NCBI GenBank assembly: GCA_903904855.1
Contig: CAIVEH010000058.1
Span: 34,787 to 98,786, forward strand
Length of the DNA: 64,000 nucleotides
From: an uncultured Bacteroidota bacterium
Lineage (GTDB): Bacteria > Bacteroidota > Bacteroidia > Chitinophagales > Chitinophagaceae
Direction: 5' to 3'
Within the stretch, counting starts at the first letter, position 1. Every line of letters begins with the position of its first letter. The position numbers were made by a program, and so were the translations under genes. The notes beneath the pieces were generated by a model. The model was not told where the DNA came from and searched no databases. It saw only the letters and a program-made list of their open reading frames with translations. This document shows positions 44,995 to 52,519 of this stretch, piece by piece.

Positions 44995-45339
44995 TTACAT
45001 CCCGGGCATTGGCGCTATTTCATGTACTTCAAGCGTAGCTGCCTGGCTCCAGCCACTGGTATGCGGATGTCCCTGCATCAGCGATTTGGCATGATCCATA
45101 CTTTCAGCCTGTATAATAGTATAGCCTGAGAATTGCTTTATACCAGGAGCGAAACTGCCATCTACCGATTGCGACTGGCTGTTCTTAAGTGGTGCGCCCA
45201 TATCTACTATATGGCCTTCGCATTTTGCAAACCAGTCCATCCACATTTTCATGCCAGCAGCCTGCTGCTCGGGTGTAATATCTTCCGGCATCCTCATTGC
45301 ATCAGCCGGTGCGTGGTAGGTAACGAGAAATTTCTTCAT
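44995..45339 (-). CDS. YCII-related domain protein
   Basis: The 114-residue protein has the ferredoxin-like YCII fold: MKKFLVTYHAP at the start, MKMWMDWFAKCEGHIVDMGA in the middle with the conserved Asp-Met-Gly-Ala, SGYTIIQAESMDHAKSLMQG and TLEVHEIAPM at the end. Members are often called DGPF-like and some accompany sigma factors. No sigma factor is adjacent. Function is unknown, and the start is clear. Confidence 0.8.
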   Translation of the reverse strand: MKKFLVTYHAPADAMRMPEDITPEQQAAGMKMWMDWFAKCEGHIVDMGAPLKNSQSQSVDGSFAPGIKQFSGYTIIQAESMDHAKSLMQGHPHTSGWSQAATLEVHEIAPMPGM

Positions 45340-45545
45340 TGTTTAGTTTTTTGTTAGCCAAACTTAATAAAGTAATTATTGACTTTGTAATTTGTATCAC
45401 CGGGATTTATAAAAATTTAATCCTAGCCCTCTTGGTATGGTACAACCTTATTAGTTTTAGGTTATCAGTAGTCTTCCATATTTCAAAAGATGGCAGCTTT
45501 CCTTACTTTTGGCAAATTCAATCCATATTCAAAACCAAAACAATC

Positions 45546-46004
45546 ATGGCATTACCCGTAATTTTTTCCAGAAAAGTAGCTGATGAAGTTATTCAGCGCA
45601 TCAACAATCTCAGACCCGACAGCCAGCCTAAATGGGGCAAGATGAATGTAGGCCAGATGCTGGCTCACTGCAATGTAACCTATGAAATGGTGTATGAGGA
45701 CAAACACCCAGCGCCAAAAGGCTTAATGAAATTGATAATTAAGCTGCTGGTAAAAAATACTGTGGTAAGCGAAACACCCTACAAAAAAAACCTGCGCACT
45801 GCTCCTGCTTTTCTTATGACTACCGAAAAAGATTTCAATGCAGAGAAGGCACGCCTTATTGCCTATATCAACAAAACCCAACAGCTTGGCGAAAAAGTAT
45901 TTGATGGTAAAGAATCACTTTCCTTCGGTAAACTGTCTGTAACAGAGTGGAACAATATGTTCTACAAACATCTGGATCACCATTTGAGCCAGTTTGGTGT
46001 GTAG
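45546..46004 (+). CDS. DUF1569 (DinB-like) protein
   Basis: The 152-residue protein contains PKWGKMNVGQMLAHCNVTYE and HLDHHLSQFGV, the metal-binding histidine pattern of DUF1569/DinB-like four-helix proteins. The first His is in the AHC segment and the others are in the terminal HLDHH. These may be thiol-dependent or metal-dependent enzymes of unknown substrate. The ATG is the one starting MALPVIFSRKVADEV; a TACTTTTG box at 45504-45511 fits a -7 element. It ends 39 bases before the tRNA gene. Confidence 0.75.
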   Translation: MALPVIFSRKVADEVIQRINNLRPDSQPKWGKMNVGQMLAHCNVTYEMVYEDKHPAPKGLMKLIIKLLVKNTVVSETPYKKNLRTAPAFLMTTEKDFNAEKARLIAYINKTQQLGEKVFDGKESLSFGKLSVTEWNNMFYKHLDHHLSQFGV

Positions 46005-46043
46005 GATTTTTGAATTACCTTTGTTGTCCTGAAATTAAAAAAT

Positions 46044-46117
46044 CGGGACGTAGCGCAGCCCGGTAGCGCACAAGGCTGGGGGTCTTGTGGTCGCTGGTTC
46101 GAATCCAGTCGTCCCGA
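46044..46117 (+). tRNA. tRNA-Pro (anticodon GGG)
   Basis: Acceptor arms CGGGACG and CGTCCCG pair perfectly with discriminator A. D-arm is GCGCAGCCCGGTAGCGC; anticodon stem CAAGG/TCTTG has a terminal G-U and encloses the loop CTGGGGG, giving anticodon GGG; T-arm is GCTGG-TTCGAAT-CCAGT with the G-T pair at its outer end. CCA is not encoded. It is followed by its own terminator and by a series of degenerate copies of its 3' end, which suggest it is an integration target. Confidence 0.95.
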
Positions 46118-46126
46118 CTTTAACTT

Positions 46127-46172
46127 AAACGGGAATAAACTTGCTAGTAGTTGCCAGTTTGTTCCCGTTTTT
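46127..46172 (+). terminator. Intrinsic terminator of the tRNA-Pro gene
   Basis: AAACGGGAATAAAC pairs with GTTTGTTCCCGTTT (one G-T), 16-base loop, then a run of five T. Confidence 0.75.
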
Positions 46173-46202
46173 GCTTGTATATGCTCAAAGATTCCCGCCA
46201 TT

Positions 46203-46218
46203 TGGTTCGAATCCAGTT
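46203..46218. repeat. tRNA-Pro T-arm copy (R1)
   Basis: GGTTCGAATCCAGT is identical to the T-arm of the tRNA gene (46096-46109). No acceptor end follows. It lies directly after the stop of the TIMP-like gene. Confidence 0.7.
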
Positions 46219-46224
46219 TCAAAA

Positions 46225-46746
46225 TTATCTCATATAGTGTCGTATTGCGTTTTCTTCTTCGCGGTACCACTGTGTGGTGCGTGTACATAGGTTAGTAAAA
46301 TACACCCCCTCTTTGCTCGTGAAACGTTGAACTGAGTTTGACGATAGTACGTCATCTTTAGTGCCTGCATATACAATCCATTCCTGTCCTATTTTAAAAC
46401 TAACACCACATCCAACACTGTTGACCGGTGTAAGAATTACTACAGTATCAAATTTTTGCTTGCCTTTAAAAACTGACCCAACTTTTATCTTATAAGCAGC
46501 AATTGGATTCGTGCCCAGAAGTTTTAGTACACTTGAGTCTCCTTTGGCAACAATACCGTATTCATCAAAAGCCGCGGTAATTGTTCTCGAAAGAACCACT
46601 CCCTTAAAAACAATTTCAGAATATTTTACAGCATCTTCAGTAGAAATTTCACCTTCACATTTACATGCAGCAACCACATTTGCTTTAAATATAAATATCG
46701 TCAACAAAAAATAAGTAATAAAATTAAATTGCCCTCCAAATTGCAT
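46225..46746 (-). CDS. Secreted NTR/TIMP-like (netrin module) protein
   Basis: The 173-residue protein has a signal peptide whose cleavage exposes Cys-Lys-Cys (VAACKCEGE). An N-terminal C-x-C is the hallmark of netrin-like modules of tissue inhibitor of metalloproteinase type, and it is followed by SEIVFKGVVLSR, a YKIKVGSVFKG strand and VNSVGCGVSFKIGQEWIVYA, the usual order. The bacterial members have unknown function. Start was set at MQFGGQFNFITYF because the longer frame upstream would include a tRNA-derived repeat. It is the first cargo gene of the tRNA-Pro island, with opposite orientation to the others. Confidence 0.7.
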   Translation of the reverse strand: MQFGGQFNFITYFLLTIFIFKANVVAACKCEGEISTEDAVKYSEIVFKGVVLSRTITAAFDEYGIVAKGDSSVLKLLGTNPIAAYKIKVGSVFKGKQKFDTVVILTPVNSVGCGVSFKIGQEWIVYAGTKDDVLSSNSVQRFTSKEGVYFTNLCTRTTQWYREEENAIRHYMR

Positions 46747-46777
46747 GGCATAAATATAGTAAATTGTTGGTACTTTG

Positions 46778-46806
46778 AGTTTGAAAGTTGTCCAGCCAAG
46801 TACCGG
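46778..46806. repeat. Degenerate tRNA 3'-end copy (R2)
   Basis: GAGTTTGAAAGTTGTCCAGC, then CAAGTACCGG. It matches R3 over the TGAAAGTTGTCCAG core. Confidence 0.6.
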
Positions 46807-46895
46807 CAGGTATTTGCCAGTTCTTTCCAATTGTTACTCATACTTCCCCAATCATACCCAAAAGTTTCTGTAACGCCAGCAGGTCGAGTATAAAA

Positions 46896-46924
46896 AGGTT
46901 CGAAAGTTGTCCAGTCATCCCGAC
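46896..46924. repeat. Degenerate tRNA 3'-end copy (R3)
   Basis: AGGTTCGAAAGTTGTCCAGT followed by CATCCCGAC. Compared with the tRNA it has five extra bases (AGTTG) after the TTCGAA and an A for G in the acceptor arm, but it keeps the order T-arm, acceptor, terminator. Confidence 0.75.
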
Positions 46925-46929
46925 TACAT

Positions 46930-46975
46930 AAAAGTGAACATTCTTGCATTTTCTGCATGTTTGTTCACTTTTTTT
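46930..46975 (+). terminator. Terminator following R3
   Basis: AAAAGTGAACA pairs perfectly with TGTTCACTTTT around a 21-base loop, followed by a run of seven T. It sits after R3 as the tRNA terminator sits after the tRNA. Confidence 0.7.
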
Positions 46976-47153
46976 ATGGTATTATTCGAATTTGAGTCCG
47001 TCAAGGTTCGACTCCAATAACAATGTTCACAGAATAGTACTATTCACTATTGGCCTTTTTAGGGCTGGATCTATGCATAATGCGCATTGTTAATAAAACC
47101 CTAATTTTCATCGCTATATAATTATAAGCCTGCGGATACGTTAAATTTATTAT

Positions 47154-48677
47154 GTGCTATTAAAGTTCCTGTCCATAGTCTTATGCCTCTTACATTGTGT
47201 GGTTGCACATGCGCAGCAGGTTAAGGTGGCACCTGTCGTTATTAATGGATACCTCAGCACAATAGATACTGCCGGCAATGTGATCACTGATTCTATTTAC
47301 AAGATGGACGGGGATAATATGAACCAGGCGATATACACACCCAATGTTTTTTTTGCCGGGGGCGTGTTCCGATTGAAACATAATGGCAAATTCGGGTTTA
47401 TGGACTATCGCGGTCATGTGATATCGCCTTTTATTTTCAGTGAGCTGCACGGTTTCAGGAATGGCTGCGCGGCAGTACGCAGTGGTAATAAATGGGGCTG
47501 TATCAACCTGCACGGCAGGTATTTAGCTGACACCATCTATGATTATGTAAGTGATGCCAATGAGGGCTGTATTATTCTCCGAAAGGGTGAGTCTGTTGCA
47601 ATCATTGATACTGCCGGCAGGGTTGTAATGCCGTTTTATTATAAGACCGATAAGAGTCTGTTTTCAGAGCCTGTGTTTTCGTGTGGTCTCATGTGCGTAA
47701 TGGTAAGATCTACTACAGATAGCCAAAGGAATTATTTCCGGTTTGACGATAATAAAGGGCCAAATTGGAAGATTGGTTTTGTGAACACCGAAGGGAGGCT
47801 TGTAATTGATACTATTTATAGCCTTGACGGCGCATTGCGCAGCAGTGAAGAAGATTTTCACTCAGCAATAAGGCGGGGTTCAGTGTGTGGTACAGGTATG
47901 GCTAATCACAATAGTTACCCTGTTACCTATCGCCTTGCAGGCAGTTACTACCAATTTGTTGAGGGGCACTGTCTTGTAGCAAAGGATGGTGTAGCTACAG
48001 TAATTGACGAACATGGAAAGATTGTAGTGAAGCTTGGAGGCAATTATGGCACGATAATCGGTAACCTCGGCAGTTTTTTTACGTTTATGCAAGCTGAGCC
48101 TTCATTGGCAACTTATATGGACGGGGAGAATTGGCTAATAAATGAAAATGGAGTTATTGTTCTGCACTTTAAAGAAGACGAAACAATATACAGAATAAAC
48201 AAGAGACTCTTTGCAAAAATAGCAAGCAGGGTAAGCAACCGTCATGACTTTGTAATTGCAAAAACGGAGGTGTATGACACGGCTGGTCATTTTTTGTTTC
48301 AGTTCTATTGTCCCGGATATAATTTTGATGAACGTGGTGATGAAATTGCAGAAGCCCAACACCGCGTTAACGGCAAGCGACAAGGATTTATTAATGTTAA
48401 AGGTAAATTCATATCCCGTATGAACGAAAGGCTATGGCTAAGTCAAAAAAATGAAGGGCTAATGGTAGCTGTACTCGATGATAAGTATGGTTTTATGACG
48501 CCTGATTTTCACTGGGTAGTATCGCCAGCATACGAAGCTGCAAATAATTTCAGCACCGACCTGGCTGGGGTAAAAAAGAATAACAAATGGGGTTTCATTG
48601 ACTGGAACGGGAAAATAAAGATCCCTTTCCGGTATGAGTTTGCACTGTCCTTCCAAACAGTGATTGGTATAAACTAA
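47154..48677 (+). CDS. Secreted WG-repeat protein
   Basis: The 507-residue protein has a signal peptide (cut after HAQ) and several WG repeats, a beta-rich motif of about 30-40 residues: NGKFGFMDYRGHVISPFIF, GNKWGCINLHGRYL, WKIGFVNTEGRLVIDTIY, DKYGFMTPDFHWVVSPAY and NNKWGFIDWNGKIKIPFRYE are visible. Such proteins are surface or periplasmic and of unknown function. The start is GTG; the ATG two bases upstream is out of frame and stops at once. It lies between two tRNA-derived repeat clusters in the island and shares the strand of the DUF262 gene. Confidence 0.8.
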   Translation: MLLKFLSIVLCLLHCVVAHAQQVKVAPVVINGYLSTIDTAGNVITDSIYKMDGDNMNQAIYTPNVFFAGGVFRLKHNGKFGFMDYRGHVISPFIFSELHGFRNGCAAVRSGNKWGCINLHGRYLADTIYDYVSDANEGCIILRKGESVAIIDTAGRVVMPFYYKTDKSLFSEPVFSCGLMCVMVRSTTDSQRNYFRFDDNKGPNWKIGFVNTEGRLVIDTIYSLDGALRSSEEDFHSAIRRGSVCGTGMANHNSYPVTYRLAGSYYQFVEGHCLVAKDGVATVIDEHGKIVVKLGGNYGTIIGNLGSFFTFMQAEPSLATYMDGENWLINENGVIVLHFKEDETIYRINKRLFAKIASRVSNRHDFVIAKTEVYDTAGHFLFQFYCPGYNFDERGDEIAEAQHRVNGKRQGFINVKGKFISRMNERLWLSQKNEGLMVAVLDDKYGFMTPDFHWVVSPAYEAANNFSTDLAGVKKNNKWGFIDWNGKIKIPFRYEFALSFQTVIGIN

Positions 48678-48711
48678 GGTTGCAAATATAAGTAGCATCT
48701 TTTTTGCGAAT

Positions 48712-48744
48712 AGTTCGAAATCTGTCCAGCCAGCCTCATTCCGA
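48712..48744. repeat. Degenerate tRNA 3'-end copy (R4)
   Basis: AGTTCGAAATCTGTCCAGCC followed by AGCCTCATTCCGAG. It retains TTCGAAA and TGTCCAG, with the acceptor part more decayed. Confidence 0.6.
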
Positions 48745-48837
48745 GTTGTGTTGAGTTATGCCGACTTACGTCAATATCTGCTAGCTTATGTTGATTGATG
48801 AAATAACTTGTGCATTGCGTTGAGGTCTTGAATAAAA

Positions 48838-48866
48838 GAGTTCGAAATTTGTCCAGTCATCCCGAC
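48838..48866. repeat. Degenerate tRNA 3'-end copy (R5)
   Basis: GAGTTCGAAATTTGTCCAGT followed by CATCCCGAC, very close to R3, with the same extra bases after TTCGAA and the same CATCCCGAC end. Confidence 0.75.
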
Positions 48867-48873
48867 AAAAATG

Positions 48874-48900
48874 AGCTCAGCAGCAATGCTGGGCTTTTTT
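48874..48900 (+). terminator. Terminator following R5
   Basis: AGCTCAGCA pairs with TGCTGGGCT (one wobble) around a GCAA tetraloop, followed by six T. Confidence 0.75.
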
Positions 48901-48901
48901 C

Positions 48902-48933
48902 TTTTGAGAAAGGGTTGCTATTGTGTATTTTTG
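48902..48933 (+). promoter_or_regulatory. Promoter of the DUF262 gene
   Basis: TTTTG, 19 bases, then TATTTTTG: a full -33/-7 match starting right after the R5 terminator and 17 bases before the ATG. Confidence 0.65.
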
Positions 48934-48950
48934 TCTTATAAATAAATATA

Positions 48951-50654
48951 ATGGCAACAGGACATTTGCTGGATACTAAAACCGTTAACTTAAATGAAAT
49001 TTTGGGTAATGGTAAAATATATAAAGTTCCGCAGTTTCAGAGAGATTATTCCTGGGGGCAAGATAATTGGGAAGATTTGTGGAATGACATAAGCCTTGCT
49101 GCAGAAACGAATACTGCCCACTATATGGGATCGGTGGTATTACAAAGTACCACAGGAAAAGAATACCTCATAATTGATGGTCAGCAAAGGTTCACTACTC
49201 TTAGTATTATTGTACTTGCAGTGATTGACGCTATACAGCAATTAGCCAAAAACAACATCGAAGTTGAAGAAAATGAAGAAAGAGGTAATATTCTTATGAG
49301 GCAGTATATTGGCCAGAAGGACCCATCATCTCTAAGGTATTCAAGCAAATTATTTTTAAACGAAAATAACGATGGCTTTTATCAAAATCGTTTATTGATT
49401 TTCAAAGATCCTGTAAATGTCCGGAAACTGTCTGATTCTGAGAGCTTGATGTGGCAGGCATATCAGTTTTTTAAAGCTAAAGTAGCTGAGCGAAATAAAC
49501 GAAACAGTGGCGAGGAACTTGCCGCTTTCCTAAGTAATGTCGTTGGTGAGTTGATGATGTTTATTCAAATAACTGTAGAGGACGAACTAAATGCCTATAC
49601 TGTATTTGAAACATTAAATTCCAGAGGCGTTGAGCTGACTTCTACGGATCTTCTAAAGAATTTCTTGTTTTCTCTTGTTGCAAAAAGTGAAACAGATTTG
49701 AAACAAGTTAAGACCCAATGGAAGAAGGTAATTGATACAATTGGGTTGAAAGAGTTTCCGGTTTTTTTAAGATATTTTTTAGTAGCCACAAGAAAGCAGA
49801 TAACTAAGGAATATTTATTTAAAGAAGTAAAGAATTTTGTAAAAAATGGGCAGGATGTATTTGATCTGTTAGATCAGTTGGAGTTTTATGCTTACAATTA
49901 TATTGCTTTAGGCAATGCGGATGATGAATTATGGCGAACTGATAAGGAGAATAGAAATGCGATCTCAATTTTAAAAACCCTGAGAGTCACTCAGTGGAAA
50001 CCACTGGCTATGGTAGCGGCCGGGAAATTGGAAAATAATGATTTTACACGATTATTACAAGCCATAATTTCTTTGTCATATCGATACAATGTTATTGCTA
50101 AATTACAGACCAATGAAATGGAAAAAGTTTATAGTAAGGCAGCAATAAAACTATTCAGAAGTGAAAAAGGGATTATTAGCGAGATACTAATTGATTTGAA
50201 AGTGTTGTATGTCAATGATGAAGATTTTAAAAATTATTTCGCTCTTAAACAATTCAATACAAATAATTCAACTGATAAAAAACTCGCGAGGTATACACTT
50301 TATAAAATTGAAGCTCAGGAGATCGGTGGAACCGCCTATGATTTTGATTCTGATAATGGTACAATTGAACATATACTACCTGAAAGTTACCCTGAAAAAT
50401 GGAGTAATGATTTTACGGAAGAGGAATTCGAACGTAATGTTTTCTTACTCGGTAATTTAACTTTGTTAGAAGCGTCTAAGAATAACAAAGACGCTGCTGA
50501 TTATCCGTTTGAGGATAAAATGATTGTTTACAAAACAAGTAAATATGCTATTACAAATAGCATTACTGATTTGAATTGGAAGCCACAAAGTATTAGAAAC
50601 AGGCAAGCTCATTTGGCAAAAATAGCTACCTCTATTTGGAAGATTCAATATTAG
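48951..50654 (+). CDS. DUF262/DUF1524 restriction-type defence protein (GmrSD-like)
   Basis: The 567-residue protein has the DUF262 nucleotide-dependent domain at the N-terminus (VPQFQRDYSWG near residue 27, DGQQRFTTLS near 76, VFETLNSRGVELTSTDLLKN in the middle) and an HNH-type DUF1524 nuclease end (TIEHILPES near 471, LLGNLTLLE near 500, with the following Asn-rich helix). The fused pair is the GmrSD-type architecture of type IV modification-dependent restriction, which cuts phage DNA carrying modified, for example glucosylated, cytosines. It is therefore a candidate anti-phage gene. It sits alone in the tRNA-Pro island with its own promoter directly after a tRNA-derived terminator, and its base composition is AT-rich. 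Confidence 0.85.
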   Translation: MATGHLLDTKTVNLNEILGNGKIYKVPQFQRDYSWGQDNWEDLWNDISLAAETNTAHYMGSVVLQSTTGKEYLIIDGQQRFTTLSIIVLAVIDAIQQLAKNNIEVEENEERGNILMRQYIGQKDPSSLRYSSKLFLNENNDGFYQNRLLIFKDPVNVRKLSDSESLMWQAYQFFKAKVAERNKRNSGEELAAFLSNVVGELMMFIQITVEDELNAYTVFETLNSRGVELTSTDLLKNFLFSLVAKSETDLKQVKTQWKKVIDTIGLKEFPVFLRYFLVATRKQITKEYLFKEVKNFVKNGQDVFDLLDQLEFYAYNYIALGNADDELWRTDKENRNAISILKTLRVTQWKPLAMVAAGKLENNDFTRLLQAIISLSYRYNVIAKLQTNEMEKVYSKAAIKLFRSEKGIISEILIDLKVLYVNDEDFKNYFALKQFNTNNSTDKKLARYTLYKIEAQEIGGTAYDFDSDNGTIEHILPESYPEKWSNDFTEEEFERNVFLLGNLTLLEASKNNKDAADYPFEDKMIVYKTSKYAITNSITDLNWKPQSIRNRQAHLAKIATSIWKIQY

Positions 50655-50698
50655 CTATGGATCAGACTTTAGTGATATAAATATTTTGAGCAGTAGTT

Positions 50699-50711
50699 TA
50701 GTTCGAATCCT
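50699..50711. repeat. Degenerate tRNA T-loop copy (R7)
   Basis: AGTTCGAATCC, identical to the T-loop and start of the T-stem, located between the DUF262 gene and the next cargo gene. Short, so it could be chance on its own. Confidence 0.45.
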
Positions 50712-50779
50712 ATATGTTATTGGTCCGGCTGCATCAAAAAATCAACCAGTTTTCGTTAAATTTAGATTGCAATTTTGTT

Positions 50780-51364
50780 ATGAATTTCCGTAACCTGTTT
50801 GGGTTAGATAAAAGGGTTGCAGATTCGGTCGCGTATGATTATGACGGCATTTTGCACTTGTGGGAGGATGACTACCTAATGCTGGAACTATTGCCCAAAG
50901 AGAACTTAGAATTTATAAAATCGGAAACAGTACGAATAAATGATTTCGGCCAAGGACATTTTAATGGTCATGGATTTACCGAAATAACTCCAATTGGAGA
51001 AAAGCCATTTAAAACTGTCGAGAAGTTAATTGACATTTCCGACGTAGTGGAAATCATCTCGAACGTCGGGCTATATAAAGTGGTCAAGTTTCATATACAA
51101 GGCGTTGGGCTTCTTCAGGGAGAAAATGTGCCCTTAGGATTTGGCACTAACACATTTGCAATTATGTGCGAGCGACGAAACAACCTTCTTACGGATATTT
51201 GGATCACAGGGCGTACAGTGACCAAAGAGGAAAAAGATAAACTCATTGATACATTATTTCAATTAGGACAAGCTTTCAATTTCATCGCTGTTAATTGGTA
51301 CAGTGGCGAATACTTTAAAATGGTCGAAAGAAGCAGTGTCGAGCAGTTTGCAACGGCTGTTTAA
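50780..51364 (+). CDS. Unrecognised 194-residue cytoplasmic protein in the island
   Basis: No signal peptide or membrane segment; predicted alpha/beta with acidic N-terminal half (YDYDGILHLWEDDYLMLELL) and a strand-rich middle (VVKFHIQGVGLL). It does not match a family I know. The start codon MNFRNLFGLDKR is set because the longer frame upstream reads through the R7 repeat and has a poor leader. Size, single-domain character and position after a restriction-type gene fit an immunity or accessory defence protein, but this is only context. Confidence 0.5.
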   Translation: MNFRNLFGLDKRVADSVAYDYDGILHLWEDDYLMLELLPKENLEFIKSETVRINDFGQGHFNGHGFTEITPIGEKPFKTVEKLIDISDVVEIISNVGLYKVVKFHIQGVGLLQGENVPLGFGTNTFAIMCERRNNLLTDIWITGRTVTKEEKDKLIDTLFQLGQAFNFIAVNWYSGEYFKMVERSSVEQFATAV

Positions 51365-51373
51365 TGACCTATA

Positions 51374-51396
51374 TGTTCGAAAGTTGTCCAGTCAAG
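51374..51396. repeat. Degenerate tRNA 3'-end copy (R6)
   Basis: TGTTCGAAAGTTGTCCAGTC, then AAG: same AAGTTG insertion as R2 and R3, and no acceptor end. It closes the island on the right. Confidence 0.65.
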
Positions 51397-51475
51397 TGGA
51401 ATAACTGCGGATCAGCTTGCCGTTTTTGAGTATGATGCAATCTTCGCAGATATCATTTAGCAAAGTTAATTAGCT

Positions 51476-51627
51476 GCTCCGGTAGGAGCTACCGCTTTGT
51501 AGATAATAAATAAAATTTGGGCTATGCTCCATCGGAGCTAACCATATGTGAGCGAATGGGTTAGCTCCGATGGAGCATATTTCGTATCATAATAAAATTG
51601 CTACAAAGCGGTAGCTCCTACCGGAGC
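51476..51627. repeat. 152-base nested inverted repeat
   Basis: Outer arms of 27 bases (51476-51502 and 51601-51627) are perfect complements, and inner arms of 21 bases (51523-51543 and 51559-51579) are also perfect complements around a 15-base loop. Each arm itself has a GCTCC...GGAGC hairpin, so the transcript could fold as a multi-branched structure. This looks like a non-autonomous foldback element. It marks the right border of the island. Confidence 0.85.
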
Positions 51628-51804
51628 AAATGCAAAAATTAAAATACGAAAATTGCATATACACCACTTATTAATAATTGATAATCAATAAGTTGGGCAT
51701 GGTGTATTTTGCGTTTGTTGCTGGCCCCCAGCGCGGGGAATTTGAAATGCACCAAATGAAACCATATGTCATTCCGGATGCTCTTTATTCTCTACTTTTA
51801 CTCT

Positions 51805-52371
51805 ATGCAACCAGATATATCCAGCTTCAAAACCGTCGGCAACTCGCGCACAACCATTACCGAACTGATGATACCTGCCTATGCCAACTTCGGAGGCAAA
51901 ATACATGGCGGTATATTGTTGTCGCTGATGGATAAAGTGGCTTATGTATGTGCAGCCAAACATGCGGGTACTTATTGCGTTACTGCCTCTATTGATAATG
52001 TTGACTTTCTGCAGCCAATAGAAGTTGGTGAGCTGGTTTCTCTGAAAGCATCGGTGAATTATGTGGGCACCACTTCGCTGATTGTTGGTATCCGCATTAC
52101 CTCAGAGAATGTGAAAACACAGGCCATAAAGCATACCAATACCAGCTATTTCACCATGGTGGCCAAAGACGATAATCACCAGAGTGTGAAGGTGCCCGGC
52201 CTTATACTGGAAACCAAAGAGGAAGTACGTCGATTTGCTGAAGCCCTGCGGCGCAAAGAGCTGAAAAAGCAAAACAGCCAGAACACAAAGCAGACAAAAA
52301 CACCGCTTGAGATGGACAATTATAAGCAATTGCTGAAGAACGAGCGGTGCGTGATTGATATTATTTTATAG
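51805..52371 (+). CDS. Acyl-CoA thioesterase, hotdog fold (YciA-like)
   Basis: The 188-residue protein has the hotdog thioesterase signature: MIPAYANFGGKIHGGILLSL followed by MDKVAYVCA, then TASIDNVDFLQPIEVGELVS, and a C-terminal helical extension rich in Lys and Gln. It hydrolyses acyl-CoA esters; chain length preference is not readable. The start was set at MQPDISSF because the longer frame upstream gives a hydrophobic non-family leader. A paralogue is encoded at 61668-62141. Confidence 0.85.
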   Translation: MQPDISSFKTVGNSRTTITELMIPAYANFGGKIHGGILLSLMDKVAYVCAAKHAGTYCVTASIDNVDFLQPIEVGELVSLKASVNYVGTTSLIVGIRITSENVKTQAIKHTNTSYFTMVAKDDNHQSVKVPGLILETKEEVRRFAEALRRKELKKQNSQNTKQTKTPLEMDNYKQLLKNERCVIDIIL

Positions 52372-52374
52372 CTG

Positions 52375-52440
52375 CTATTTCTTCTTCTTCTTCAGCTGCT
52401 GCTGCTGCTGTCTTCTCGTTATGGGTTTGCCGTAGTTGAG
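52375..52440 (-). pseudogene. Duplicated tail of the DEAD-box helicase gene
   Basis: The minus strand reads L-N-Y-G-K-P-I-T-R-R, five Gln, Leu, five Lys, stop. The real helicase ends K-Y-G-K-P-K-T-R-G-Q-K-K-K. About 20 of 27 bases match over TACGGCAAACC...CAG. It is probably a relic of the same 3' end, separated from the gene by a palindrome. The low-complexity CAG and AAG runs weaken the case. Confidence 0.4.
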
Positions 52441-52457
52441 CTACTTGTTCATTAGTT

Positions 52458-52490
52458 AGATTTGTCAACTTTTCAAAAGTTGACAAATCT
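52458..52490. repeat. Palindrome, AACTTTT-type family, copy 3
   Basis: Perfect 16-base arms (AGATTTGTCAACTTTT and complement) around one C, 29 bases after the helicase stop. It may also end transcription of the helicase gene. Confidence 0.8.
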
Positions 52491-52519
52491 GCATGAGGCA
52501 ATATTAACTACTTTATTTC

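Larger units (their letters stand above)
46747..47153. other. Stretch with tRNA-derived repeats and a terminator
   Basis: No gene. It holds R2, R3, a terminator, and two weaker TTCGA-type matches at 46984-47018 (ATTCGAATTTGAGTCC and AGGTTCGACTCC). Confidence 0.6.

Noticed and set aside
50780..51364. Recombinase or integrase for the tRNA-Pro island
   Set aside because: No tyrosine- or serine-recombinase motifs occur in this or any other island protein.
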